Shown piece after piece: positions 39,544-47,484 of a DNA stretch of 64,000 nucleotides; the first letter of the stretch is position 1, and every line of letters begins with the position of its first letter. The stretch is from Streptomyces sp. Y2F8-2 (GTDB taxonomy: Bacteria; Actinomycetota; Actinomycetes; Streptomycetales; Streptomycetaceae). The position numbers were made by a program, and so were the translations under genes. The notes beneath the pieces are model-generated. The model saw only the letters and a list, made by a program, of their open reading frames with translations. It was not told the DNA's origin and made no database searches. The DNA is taken from contig NZ_BNGS01000002.1 in assembly GCF_014905555.1 (NCBI RefSeq), positions 310,001 through 374,000 on the forward strand. The letters are read 5' to 3'.

Positions 39544-39912
39544 TCATGCCGCGTCGCGCCAGGCGGCGATACCGGTCACCGTGACCGCGACGGTGACCGG
39601 CTCCGCGGCACCGTGGGTGGCGAGGTGGGTGACGAGGGCGGCTGTCACCCGGGCGTGGACGATTCGGGCGATGTCCAGCGCCCGCCGACCCTCCGTCAGG
39701 ACGCAGCGCACCTCGATGTGCCATCCCGAACCGTCCGGCGCCCGGTCGGCGCGTACGCCGGCCTCAGGTGGCGTGGTGTCCGCCCGGGTGGGCGCGGCGG
39801 CTGCCGCGAGGCGCCGGGCGAGGCGGGGCTGCAGGGCTGCCACGCCAGGAACCGCGAGGGCTGCCTCGGCCGCGACGCCGGGGAGCGCGGTGGTGCCGGT
39901 GGCGGTCATCAT
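39544..39912 (-). CDS. Small Asp23/Gls24-like protein
   Basis: 122 residues. Shows the weak Asp23 pattern: AAEAALAVPGVAALQPRLAR, then GWHIEVRCVLTEGRRALDIA and VHARVTAALVTHLATHGAAE. The ATG overlaps the stop of the anti-sigma/Asp23 gene (ATGA, 39909-39912), so the two are coupled. It is the third gene of a sigma factor operon. The assignment rests on context and pattern rather than a strong motif. Confidence 0.65.
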   Translation of the reverse strand: MMTATGTTALPGVAAEAALAVPGVAALQPRLARRLAAAAAPTRADTTPPEAGVRADRAPDGSGWHIEVRCVLTEGRRALDIARIVHARVTAALVTHLATHGAAEPVTVAVTVTGIAAWRDAA

Positions 39913-40580
39913 GCGCCACCGCCCGTCGGGAGGCGGGGACCGAGGGTCGGTCCCGGTTCCAGTACGTCGGCCACGGTGATGTCGACGGCTGTCACCGTGA
40001 GCCCCAGGTCCTGTCCGGCCGAGTGGAGGACCGATCGGCGTACCTGGTGGACCCGGTCGGGCAGCGGGCGGTCGAGGGCGGCGGCCAGGGTCATGGTCAC
40101 CCGCACGTCGGTGCCGTTGCCCTCGGGTACGAGCCGGCAGGTCGCGGCCCTGGCACCGGGGACCGTGTCCGCGGCCCGCCTCAGCACCTTGGCCGCGGCG
40201 CTCTCGGCGATCCGCAGGTCCCGGTCGGGGTCGGCCAGGGGCAGCAGCCGCCCGAACCGGACCTCTGCCCTGACGACGTCCATGACCCGGTCGGCGAGTG
40301 CGTGCAGGCCCGGAGGGTCCTCGTCGCGCAGCGTCCGGGCGGCCGCGTTCACCGTGGCCAGTCCCTCGACCGCCTCTCGGCAGTATGGACAGGACACCGG
40401 GTGCGGGTCCGCGGCCGGTGGTGCGTCCCGCGCCTGTTCCCAGACCCGGCTGAGCAGGCGGCCGCAGGGCAGTACCTCATCGCCTGCGATCGGGGGCACG
40501 TCGGCGGCGGCCCAGCCGTTGCGGGGCCCGCCGGCTCCGGGCGGTTCGGGAGGCCGCGTGTGCGGGTCGTCTAGCGCCAT
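39909..40580 (-). CDS. Zinc anti-sigma (ZAS-like) domain fused to Asp23-like domain
   Basis: 223 residues. The N-terminal part has Cys39 and HPVSCPYC (His60-x3-Cys64-x2-Cys67), the metal-binding arrangement of zinc-containing anti-sigma factors. The C-terminal half reads RIAESAAAKVLRRAADTVPG and VRVTMTLAAALDRPLPDRVH then RRSVLHSAGQDLGLTVTAVD, an Asp23-like domain. The ATG overlaps the stop of the ECF sigma gene by ten bases, the usual arrangement of a sigma/anti-sigma pair. No membrane helix, so it would act in the cytoplasm or through Asp23 contacts with AmaP at the membrane. Confidence 0.78.
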   Translation of the reverse strand: MALDDPHTRPPEPPGAGGPRNGWAAADVPPIAGDEVLPCGRLLSRVWEQARDAPPAADPHPVSCPYCREAVEGLATVNAAARTLRDEDPPGLHALADRVMDVVRAEVRFGRLLPLADPDRDLRIAESAAAKVLRRAADTVPGARAATCRLVPEGNGTDVRVTMTLAAALDRPLPDRVHQVRRSVLHSAGQDLGLTVTAVDITVADVLEPGPTLGPRLPTGGGA

Positions 40581-41146
40581 GAGCCCATCGCCTCCTGCAG
40601 GGATCGGCGTGCCCTGAACAGTCTGCCGCGTACCGTCTGCTCGTCGGTACGCGTCACGTGCGCTATCTCCTTGTAGGGCAGGCCCTGCACCTCCCTCAGG
40701 ATCCAGCAGACCCGCTGTCCGGCGTCCAGCTCGGCGAGCGCGCGGAACAGGGCGGCCATGGCCGCGTCCTCCTCGGCGGTCCGGGCGGGCTGGCTCCACG
40801 CGTCGCCCGCCGCGGGTTCGGCGACGGTGTCCAGGGAAAGAGGCGGCGGCCGTCGGTGGCACATGGTCTGGCAGCGGTTGACGGTGATCCGGTACATCCA
40901 GGTGTGGAACTCCGCCCTGTGGCGGTATTCCGGCAGGTGGCGCCAGGCGCTGACGAAGGCGTCCTGAACGGCCTCCTCGGCGTCCTGGGGGTTGCCCAGC
41001 ATGCAACGGGCCAGGGTCAGCAGGGACCGGCTGTGCCGCTGGACGAGAACGGCGAAGGAGTCCTCGTCTCCCTCGGCCGCCCGTACCGCCAGCAGGCGGT
41101 CGGGCAGGTCGCACCCCAGTCGTGGGGAAGCAGTGCGTTCGATCAT
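40571..41146 (-). CDS. ECF-type RNA polymerase sigma factor
   Basis: 191 residues. Region 2: EDSFAVLVQRHSRSLLTLAR then QDAEEAVQDAFVSAWRHLPE and FHTWMYRITVNRC. Region 4: LDAGQRVCWILREVQGLPYK then EIAHVTRTDEQTVRGRLFRA. GGGAG precedes the ATG. Upstream it faces the Asp23 gene at 41300 across 153 bp, so the intergenic region probably carries divergent promoters, possibly including its own target promoter. The partner anti-sigma overlaps its 3' end. Confidence 0.9.
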   Translation of the reverse strand: MIERTASPRLGCDLPDRLLAVRAAEGDEDSFAVLVQRHSRSLLTLARCMLGNPQDAEEAVQDAFVSAWRHLPEYRHRAEFHTWMYRITVNRCQTMCHRRPPPLSLDTVAEPAAGDAWSQPARTAEEDAAMAALFRALAELDAGQRVCWILREVQGLPYKEIAHVTRTDEQTVRGRLFRARRSLQEAMGSWR

Positions 41147-41299
41147 GACGCTCCCACGCAGGCTCGGAACGATCGTGTACCCCTGATACGAGTTGTGACG
41201 CACATCACATGCCAGACGCGTGAGGATTGTGCCGCCCGGTATGTCCAACGTTCGACGGGCACCATTCCGGTGTCCGGCCGACCGATCGAGGCGACCGCC

Positions 41300-41791
41300 A
41301 TGACGGACAACATCACCAGCGTCGGCGGGGGCAGCCGGCCCGAAGCGGGCGTGAGCGCGCTCAAGGGCCGCACCGGGGCCGGGGCTCCGGCCGAGACACG
41401 GGGCAGGACCACCATCGCGGACGGTGTGGTGGCCAAGATCGCGGGCATGGCCGCCCGCGAGGTACCGGGCATCCACAGCCTGGGCGCGGGGATGGCCCGC
41501 GCCTTCGGCACCATGCGCGAACGCGTCCCCGGCGCAGGCGGAGGCGGAGCGGTCACCCGCGGCGTCAAGGTCGAGGTCGGGGAACGGCAGGCCGCGGTGG
41601 ACCTGGACGTCGTCGTCGAGTACGGCGTCTCCATCGTCGACGTCGCGGGCGGCGTACGCACCAATGTCATCAGCGCCGTGGAGCGGATGACGGGCCTGGA
41701 GGTCGTCGAGGTGAACATCGCCGTCGACGACGTCCACCTGCCCGACGACGAGGAGGAACAGACCGGACCGGACGAGGGCCGCGTGAGGTGA
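41300..41791 (+). CDS. Asp23/Gls24-family envelope stress protein
   Basis: 163 residues. Core Asp23 features: GRTTIADGVVAKIAGMAARE then VPGIHSLG, RGVKVEVGERQAAVDLDVVV and VRTNVISAVERMTGLEVVEV, ending in an acidic tail (LPDDEEEQ). In Gram-positive bacteria Asp23 proteins gather at the membrane through AmaP and are linked to cell envelope homeostasis. GAGG lies eight bases before the ATG. First gene of the five-to-six-gene operon ending at the terminator at 44067. Confidence 0.9.
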   Translation: MTDNITSVGGGSRPEAGVSALKGRTGAGAPAETRGRTTIADGVVAKIAGMAAREVPGIHSLGAGMARAFGTMRERVPGAGGGGAVTRGVKVEVGERQAAVDLDVVVEYGVSIVDVAGGVRTNVISAVERMTGLEVVEVNIAVDDVHLPDDEEEQTGPDEGRVR

Positions 41792-41875
41792 CCGCTGCCG
41801 GGAGCACCGCCGTGTCCTCGGGCACGAGCGGATGATCACGGCGGGAGGGACACTCGCGAGACGGGTGAGTGCGAG

Positions 41876-42043
41876 ATGAACACAGCAACGACGGGACTCG
41901 CGGCCGGTATGGCCCTCGGCTTCGCCGGCTACTTCGGCGGCTTCTGGGCGTTTCTGCTGGTGCTGGTCCTGGGCGCGGCGGGGCTGATCGTCGGCCTCGT
42001 CGTACAGGGCGACCTGGACCTCCGGACACGGAGGCAGCGGTGA
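41876..42043 (+). CDS. Small membrane protein in Asp23/AmaP operon
   Basis: 55 residues. Two adjoining hydrophobic stretches (GLAAGMALGFAGYFGGFWAF and LLVLVLGAAGLIVGLVV) end in the charged QGDLDLRTRRQR. Its stop overlaps the GTG of the next gene (GTGA, 42040-42043), strong support that it is translated. The pattern (small hydrophobic protein before a second Asp23 protein) is a standard part of Streptomyces Asp23 operons; function unknown. Confidence 0.75.
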   Translation: MNTATTGLAAGMALGFAGYFGGFWAFLLVLVLGAAGLIVGLVVQGDLDLRTRRQR

Positions 42044-42447
42044 AGACCCGGCCCGGTTCCCCCGGTGAGGGGTCGGGCCCGCCGGCGCCGGCCGCCGGGC
42101 TGCCGCCCCCGGCCGAGCGGGGCGCCACCGTCATCCCGGACAGGGTGGTCGCCCGTATCGCCGCGCAGGCCGCGCGCGCGGCGCAGGCGCGGCGCGCCGC
42201 GGTACCGCCCGATCGGGGCGGACCTGCGGCACCCCACGCCTCCGCCGCCGTCCGTACCGGATCGGTGCGCCTGCATCTGACCATGGACCTGCCCTACCCC
42301 ACCGACATCCCGCGTGTCTGCGAGCGGATCCAGCGGGACGTCGCCGAACGGGTCGCCCAGCTGACCGGGCTGCGAGTGGGAGAGGTCCTCCTCACCGTCC
42401 GGCGGCTGGTGACCGCCACCGACTCGAGCCGGGGGCGGGTCCGGTGA
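42040..42447 (+). CDS. Second Asp23-like protein of the operon
   Basis: 135 residues from the GTG at 42040. A Pro/Ala-rich leader is followed by RGATVIPDRVVARIAAQAAR and RTGSVRLHLTMDLPYPTDIP then ERVAQLTGLRVGEVLLTVRR, the Asp23 fold without the acidic tail. The start overlaps the upstream stop. Together with 41300 and the 39544/39909 genes it makes four Asp23-type domains in 3 kb. Confidence 0.8.
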   Translation: MKTRPGSPGEGSGPPAPAAGLPPPAERGATVIPDRVVARIAAQAARAAQARRAAVPPDRGGPAAPHASAAVRTGSVRLHLTMDLPYPTDIPRVCERIQRDVAERVAQLTGLRVGEVLLTVRRLVTATDSSRGRVR

Positions 42448-42496
42448 GCGGCCGGGCGGCCCGGGTCACCGGGCACGCCGTGCAGGAAGGGCGATC

Positions 42497-43186
42497 GTGA
42501 TGACATCCGGTCCACGTCCCCCGGGCCGCGGCTCCGCGTCGTCCGGGCACCGTGCCGCAGTGCCGCTGACGAAGGAGCCCGATCCTCCCGAACGCGACAT
42601 GTCCACCTCGGACCTCACAGCCGGTGAGCGCGAAGGAGGGCACCGAACCCGTCGCAAGTGGTCGGCGCGCAGCGTCACGGCGGCGCTGGTCGCCGCGGTG
42701 ATCCTCGTGGCCGCGGTCGCGGCGCTCGTCGACGTCGTCGCCGTACGGGCGGGACGTCCGGCGGCGGCCTGGCGACGGCATCTGGCCGACGAACTGGCAA
42801 CCCGCCCGGTGGACGACGTGTGGATGCTGACGGGAGCCGCCGTGGCCGCCGCCGTCGGCGTCTGGCTGATCGTCCTGGCCCTCACCCCCGGTCAGCGCCG
42901 TTGGCTGCCCCTGCGCTCACCCGCCGGCTGCCCGCGCTTGCGGGCCTTTGTGGACCGCGACGGAGCCGCCGTCCTGCTGCGCGACGCCGCCATGCGGGTC
43001 CCCGGAGTCGGCGCGGCGCACGTCCGGGTGGGCCGCCACCGCATCAAAGCCCGCGCGGAGGTCCGCTTCCGCGAGCCCCGACAGGTGAAGGACGACCTCA
43101 CCGCCGTCCTCGACGAGGAGCGCGACCGGCTCGCCCTCGCCCGTCCTCCCCGCATCGCCGTACGGACGCGGCGACGCACCCGTTGA
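42497..43186 (+). CDS. DUF6286 membrane protein
   Basis: 229 residues from the GTG at 42497, six bases behind GGAAGG; an ATG follows directly. Two membrane helices (SVTAALVAAVILVAAVAALV; MLTGAAVAAAVGVWLIVLAL) with a short extracytoplasmic loop, then a soluble C-terminal domain (FVDRDGAAVLLRDAAMRVPG, VRVGRHRIKARAEVRF) that resembles the alkaline-shock Asp23-binding part of AmaP. DUF6286 proteins occur in Asp23 operons. Probably a membrane anchor or sensor. Confidence 0.82.
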   Translation: MMTSGPRPPGRGSASSGHRAAVPLTKEPDPPERDMSTSDLTAGEREGGHRTRRKWSARSVTAALVAAVILVAAVAALVDVVAVRAGRPAAAWRRHLADELATRPVDDVWMLTGAAVAAAVGVWLIVLALTPGQRRWLPLRSPAGCPRLRAFVDRDGAAVLLRDAAMRVPGVGAAHVRVGRHRIKARAEVRFREPRQVKDDLTAVLDEERDRLALARPPRIAVRTRRRTR

Positions 43187-43213
43187 CCCAAACCCGGAGC
43201 ACCGGAGCCCGCC

Positions 43214-43822
43214 ATGACGCCGCGATCCGCTCTCAACCGCACGCTGCTGGCCCTCGCCGGGCTGGTTTTCCTCGGCGGCGGACTGCTCATCCTGTTCGCC
43301 GGGCTCGATCTCTACCGGCGGCACGATCTGGCCCTGCCCGCCGGCTGGCCCCTGACCACCCCGGCCGACGTCCTGCTCGGCTCCGCCGACCGGGCCCGCT
43401 GGAGCAGCCAGGGCTGGTGGTGGTGGCCCGCGGTCATCGCCGCCCTCGTCCTCACCGCCCTGCTCGCCCTGTGGTGGCTGCTCGCCCAGCTGAGCCGACA
43501 CCGCCCCGGCTCACTGCCCGTCGGCGGCACACCCCCGCAGGAAGGCGTCGAACTGCGCGACCGCGCACTCAGCGAAGCGATCGCGAACGAAGCCGGTGCC
43601 CTGCCAAGGGTAGGCCATGCGGCCGTAGTCATCACCGGCCGACCGGGCCGCCACCGCACCCGCATCGACCTGACCCTCACCCCCGAGGGCACGCCCGGCG
43701 CCACTCTCGGTGCGCTGTGCGAAGGCCCGCTCGGCACCGCGCGTCGGTCCACCGGCCTCATCGACATGCCCGCCGAGGTCCGGCTACAGGTCAGCCGCCA
43801 CGGACCACACCGCGTGGAGTAA
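43214..43822 (+). CDS. amaP: AmaP-type alkaline shock response membrane anchor protein
   Basis: 202 residues. Two membrane helices (LLALAGLVFLGGGLLILFAG; WWWPAVIAALVLTALLALWW) frame an extracytoplasmic loop with LALPAGWPLTTPADVLLG. The C-terminal domain (VELRDRALSEAIANEAGALP, GRHRTRIDLTLTPEGTPG) should face the cytoplasm and bind Asp23 proteins. 27 bp downstream of the DUF6286 gene, same operon. Confidence 0.85.
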   Translation: MTPRSALNRTLLALAGLVFLGGGLLILFAGLDLYRRHDLALPAGWPLTTPADVLLGSADRARWSSQGWWWWPAVIAALVLTALLALWWLLAQLSRHRPGSLPVGGTPPQEGVELRDRALSEAIANEAGALPRVGHAAVVITGRPGRHRTRIDLTLTPEGTPGATLGALCEGPLGTARRSTGLIDMPAEVRLQVSRHGPHRVE

Positions 43823-43907
43823 GGAGGAGATCGGCCGTTCCCGCCGACGCCCTTGCGGCCCACCGCGGTTCGCGGGCGCGCCGGCACCACTCCCCGAAGG
43901 AGACATC

Positions 43908-44063
43908 ATGATCATCCTGGGCGTCATTCTGCTCGTCGTCGGCTTCCTCACCGGCCTGTCCATCCTGTGGACCATCGGGATCATCCTGCTGGTCGTCGGA
44001 GCCATCCTGTGGATCCTCGGCGCGATGGGACACGCCGTCGCCGGTCGACGCCACTACTGGTAG
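43908..44063 (+). CDS. DUF6131 mini membrane protein, copy 2
   Basis: 51 residues: IILGVILLVVGFLTGLSILW, TIGIILLVVGAILWILGAMG, then AGRRHYW. Same length and plan as the copy at 27311-27466. GAAGGAG precedes the ATG by five bases. Last gene of the Asp23/AmaP operon, directly before the hairpin at 44067. Confidence 0.8.
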   Translation: MIILGVILLVVGFLTGLSILWTIGIILLVVGAILWILGAMGHAVAGRRHYW

Positions 44064-44066
44064 GCG

Positions 44067-44094
44067 GGATCATTGCCCTGCAGGGCAGTGATCC
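44067..44094 (+). terminator. Hairpin ending the Asp23/AmaP operon
   Basis: GGATCATTGCCC (44067-44078) pairs with GGGCAGTGATCC (44083-44094) around TGCA, with one T-G wobble. It begins three bases after the DUF6131 stop. The remaining 320 bp up to the PP2C gene contain no gene that I can see. Confidence 0.8.
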
Positions 44095-44413
44095 AGGCTG
44101 CGGGCAGGCCGGCAGACGGCGCGGACCCCACCAAGATGTTCGCGGCGGCGGACGACGACGGCGGAGAGGTCGAGCCGGCGGAGGCCGCCGCCGGTGCCGG
44201 CCAGCCGCCGCGGCTCGGACGCGGGGCGCCCGGTGGCCGTTGTGCCGGTCCTCGCCGCACGAGCGCACGGCCGACTCGTTGGGGAGTCGGTGGATCGGCC
44301 CCCACGGTCCGGGCGGAAGTTCCCCACCGCGTCGGCCGGTGAGTCTCCGTCGGGAGTTCGTATGCACGGCACCTTCGTGAGGATCCGCCCGAACGTCCCC
44401 CGGGGCCACGGCG

Positions 44414-45655
44414 ATGACGGGTGGTGAGCGGCAAGGACCCGCGGAAGGCTCCACCCGGTCGGAGCACTTCGGGGAGGAGTTTCTGGGAGTCCTGCTGGAC
44501 CAGGGGCACGAGTTGCCGCCGCACCAGCTCGGTCCGCTCGTCGCACGGCAGATCGGCATGCTCGACGGCCGCGAGACCTCGCTCTTCCTGCAGGACTACG
44601 GCCAGGTGTGGCTCGTCCCCCTGCCGGGCGACGGGCTGGCAGCCGGGGAACCGCAGCCGATCGACGGCTCCGACGCCGGACGCGCCTTCCGGGAAGCGCG
44701 TCCCGTCGAGGTTTCGCAGGCCGACGGTGTGCGGGTCTACCTTCCCCTGCTGGACGGTGGAGACCAGGTGGGAGTGATGGCCGTCACCCTGGACCACCTC
44801 CAGGACGACGAGCGACGGCTGCTGCGCAGGCTCGCCTCACTCGTGGCCGACATGCTGGTGACCAAGCACGGTTACACCGATCTGTTCTTCCGGCTGCGGC
44901 GCAGAGAACCGATGAGTGTGGCGGCGGAGATCCAGTGGTCGCTGCTGCCACCGCTGGCGATGTCCACGCCCCGGGTCGAGCTGGCCGGGATGCTGGAACC
45001 CGCCTACGACGTGGCCGGCGACAGCTTCGACTACGCCCTCAACGGCGATGTCCTGCATGTGGCCATGGTCGACGCGATGGGCCACGGACTGGACGCCGCC
45101 ACGATGGCCACGGTGGTCATCGGAGCCTACCGGCATGCCCGGCGCATCAGCGTCGGCCTGTCGGAGATCTATACGTTCATGGACCGGGCCGTCGCCGAGC
45201 AGTTCGGCCCCGACCACTTCGTGACCGCTCAGATGATGCGGCTCAACACGGCCACGGGCAGGCTTCAGTGGGTCAACGCCGGACATCCCGCTCCTCTGTT
45301 GATCCGTGGACACCGTGTCGTACGACGGCTGCAGGGCCCGACGACGCTGCCCGTCGGCTTCGGCGGTCACGAGCCCCGGATCAGTGAAGTGGCTCTCATC
45401 CCCGGCGACCGGATCCTGTGCTTCACCGACGGACTGATAGAGGAGCGCGATGTCGGCGGTGAGGAATTCAGTGAGGAGCAGCTCATCGGGTGGGTGAACC
45501 GCCTTGAGCCCACGGCGCAGCAGATCCGGACGGTGGCGCGCTCCCTCTCCCACACGCTGCAACGGGCGCGGGGCGGGATCACGACGGACGATGCGACGCT
45601 CCTGCTGATCGAATGGCGCGGGAGCGCCACCGACGACCTCGCCCTCCCGGAGTGA
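44414..45655 (+). CDS. PP2C (SpoIIE-type) serine phosphatase with GAF-like sensor
   Basis: 413 residues. Residues 1-155 form a sensor (LGPLVARQIGMLDGRETSLF, VGVMAVTLDHLQDDERRLLR). The PP2C domain follows: AAEIQWSLLPPLAMSTPRVE, VAGDSFDYALNG, AMVDAMGHGLDAATMA, NAGHPAPLLIRG, RILCFTDGLIEERD and TTDDATLLLIEW. Acidic metal ligands are present. It would reactivate a STAS anti-anti-sigma factor by dephosphorylation. No kinase or anti-sigma partner of the RsbW type is in the window. Confidence 0.9.
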   Translation: MTGGERQGPAEGSTRSEHFGEEFLGVLLDQGHELPPHQLGPLVARQIGMLDGRETSLFLQDYGQVWLVPLPGDGLAAGEPQPIDGSDAGRAFREARPVEVSQADGVRVYLPLLDGGDQVGVMAVTLDHLQDDERRLLRRLASLVADMLVTKHGYTDLFFRLRRREPMSVAAEIQWSLLPPLAMSTPRVELAGMLEPAYDVAGDSFDYALNGDVLHVAMVDAMGHGLDAATMATVVIGAYRHARRISVGLSEIYTFMDRAVAEQFGPDHFVTAQMMRLNTATGRLQWVNAGHPAPLLIRGHRVVRRLQGPTTLPVGFGGHEPRISEVALIPGDRILCFTDGLIEERDVGGEEFSEEQLIGWVNRLEPTAQQIRTVARSLSHTLQRARGGITTDDATLLLIEWRGSATDDLALPE

Positions 45656-45717
45656 GCCGGCCTCCCGCCCCCAGGGAAAGGCCGACGGCACGCAGCCTTT
45701 CCCCCACTGCCGATCTC

Positions 45718-46323
45718 TCACACTCCTGCTGCCGCGGTGGGCACGTGACGGGTGACCGGTCCGTCAGGAGTGCGTGAGGCGGGGGTGGGGGCGTCGTGTC
45801 CGCCTTCGGAGTCCCAGACCGCCTCCCGAAGCGAGTCCGAGTAGGCCGCTGCCTCTGCCGCGGCCCGGAAACGTTCGGCCTCACGGATCAGGCCGCTCGC
45901 CGGAAGGCTCCGCAACGGGTCGGTGGCCGTGGCCATGAGCCGGGCTGCGGTGGCCGGGGCTGTCTCCGGTGGGATCACCAGCAGGTCCCAGCGGCCGAAG
46001 GTGTGGGACAGCAGCAACAGCTTGTGCGGGTCCTGCCCGGCGTTGGACCAGCCGACGCGCACCATGTGGCCGTGCGCGGGCACTTCACCCGGGATGACCG
46101 GCCACAACGTGCGGCTCACCGCTATCCGGGTGATCCGCCCCCACAGCGGGTCGAGACATTCGACGAGCGCCGGGAGCTCCTCCGTCAGGTTGCGCGAACG
46201 GGGCCACCAGGCACCGTCGATCAGGGCCGGAGGGGCGCCGGCCCGCGCCAGCGTCAGTCGGAGCGGTGACGAAGAAGGGGCCCGGTCTCCGACTGCGGGT
46301 GTGAACGGAATGGTCGCGGTCAT
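45718..46323 (-). CDS. DUF5994 family protein A
   Basis: 201 residues, soluble. Family pattern: IDGAWWPRSRNLTEELPALV, DPLWGRITRIAVSRTLWPVI and WDLLVIPPETAPATAARLMA. The fold and function of DUF5994 are unknown. It is divergent from paralogue B, and the two share a 33-nt perfect element at nearly equal distance from the start codons (49 and 50 nt). The variable C-terminus is Ala/Glu-rich. Confidence 0.82.
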   Translation of the reverse strand: MTATIPFTPAVGDRAPSSSPLRLTLARAGAPPALIDGAWWPRSRNLTEELPALVECLDPLWGRITRIAVSRTLWPVIPGEVPAHGHMVRVGWSNAGQDPHKLLLLSHTFGRWDLLVIPPETAPATAARLMATATDPLRSLPASGLIREAERFRAAAEAAAYSDSLREAVWDSEGGHDAPTPASRTPDGPVTRHVPTAAAGV

Positions 46324-46372
46324 GACGCGGACCCAACCCCGGGCCGGTCACGGCCGGCCCGGTTGCCATGAA

Positions 46373-46438
46373 TCGCCGAGAACGACCCGGCGTGGAAGCC
46401 GGTGTACGAGATGCTCTCGGTAATCACCAGGATACTCC
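46373..46438 (-). promoter_or_regulatory. DUF5994 leader element, copy A
   Basis: On the minus strand, GGAGTATCC is followed after about 25 nt by ACACCGGCTTCCACGCCGGG and TCGTTCTCGGCGA. The last 33 nt are identical to copy B. The element ends 49 nt before the start of DUF5994 protein A. CCGGC-ttccac-GCCGG could form a small hairpin. Confidence 0.75.
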
Positions 46439-46655
46439 TCGCCGAGGCCCGGCGGACTGGCGGGGAGTGACGGGCTGAACGGAACGACACACGTCACAGA
46501 GCCAGGGGAGTGCTGGGCCGGGGCATGCGGGCCGTCGGGCGTGAGACCGGTCCGGGAGCCGGCATACGAAGGGCCCCGGCGCCCTCGGCCCACTGCCGCC
46601 GGTATCGACAGCCGCTTCACCGAATGCGGCGGCGTCTCCACAACCGCCCCGGCGT

Positions 46656-46725
46656 GTGCGGAGTACCGTGGACAGCACCGAGGGCATTTCGCACACCGGC
46701 TTCCACGCCGGGTCGTTCTCGGCGA
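46656..46725 (+). promoter_or_regulatory. DUF5994 leader element, copy B
   Basis: GTGCGGAGTACCGTG (46656-46670) then the 33-nt block ending in TCGTTCTCGGCGA (46693-46725), 50 nt before the start of DUF5994 protein B. The divergent region between genes A and B (46324-46775) contains no other feature that I recognise. Confidence 0.75.
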
Positions 46726-46775
46726 GAGACGAAACCCGGGGCGCCGCCAAGGCGGCCCGGAGACGGGTCCGCATC

Positions 46776-47360
46776 ATGTCGGCGACCTTGCACCAACTCC
46801 TGCCACACCACGAGCCCGTCGCAGCCCCGGCCGCGCGTCTCGCGCTGAAGACCGACGGCCCGTCGCGCGGCCTCCTGGACGGTGCCTGGTGGCCCCGCTC
46901 CCGGGACCTGCTGAGCGAGCTGCCCGCGCTGACCGATGTGCTGGACCCTCTGTGGGGCCGCATCACCCGCATCGCCGTCAACCCGACGTACTGGCCGGTC
47001 ATCCCGCACGAGATCCCCGTGGGCGGTCATGTCGTCAAGGCCGGATGGTTCACCCCGGAGATCGACCCGCACAAGCTGCTGCTGCTCTCCTACGGCACCG
47101 GCCGCTGGGACCTGCTGGTCATCCCGCCCGAGACCGAGACGGAGTCGGCGGCCCGCCTGATGGCGGCCGCGTCCGACTACGACGGCCCACCGCTGACCGC
47201 AAGCGCTCTCATCGCCGCGGACGAGACCCGGCACGCCGTCTCCGCCGCCGACCGGCCACTCGAACCGGACGAGGCAGGGAAGCACGAGGAGGACGGCCCC
47301 GCCTCAGCGGCCGTTCCGGCACGGACGGATCGCGCCAGTCGCCTGGTCATCGGCATGTGA
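46776..47360 (+). CDS. DUF5994 family protein B
   Basis: 194 residues from the ATG at 46776. Pattern: LDGAWWPRSRDLLSELPALT, DPLWGRITRIAVNPTYWPVI and GRWDLLVIPPETETESAARL. The frame is open for 40 codons further upstream (to a GTG at 46656), but the spacing shared with gene A supports the shorter form. Followed after 124 bp by the SPFH protein gene. Function unknown. Confidence 0.8.
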   Translation: MSATLHQLLPHHEPVAAPAARLALKTDGPSRGLLDGAWWPRSRDLLSELPALTDVLDPLWGRITRIAVNPTYWPVIPHEIPVGGHVVKAGWFTPEIDPHKLLLLSYGTGRWDLLVIPPETETESAARLMAAASDYDGPPLTASALIAADETRHAVSAADRPLEPDEAGKHEEDGPASAAVPARTDRASRLVIGM

Positions 47361-47484
47361 GACGGCCGCCACGACCGGTGCCTTCACGGGTTTCGGACCT
47401 GCCTCACGAGCCGGCGCAGGCACATGCAGGGGTCTCGACCGGCGAGTCTCCGCCCCACGTGGTCCTCGTCCCGAGGAGCAGTAC

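Noticed and set aside
42444..42500. 18-codon frame GTG AGC ... TGA between the Asp23-like and DUF6286 genes
   Set aside because: Starts in an overlapping GTGA but has no conserved-looking sequence; the GGAAGG site inside it serves the DUF6286 gene.
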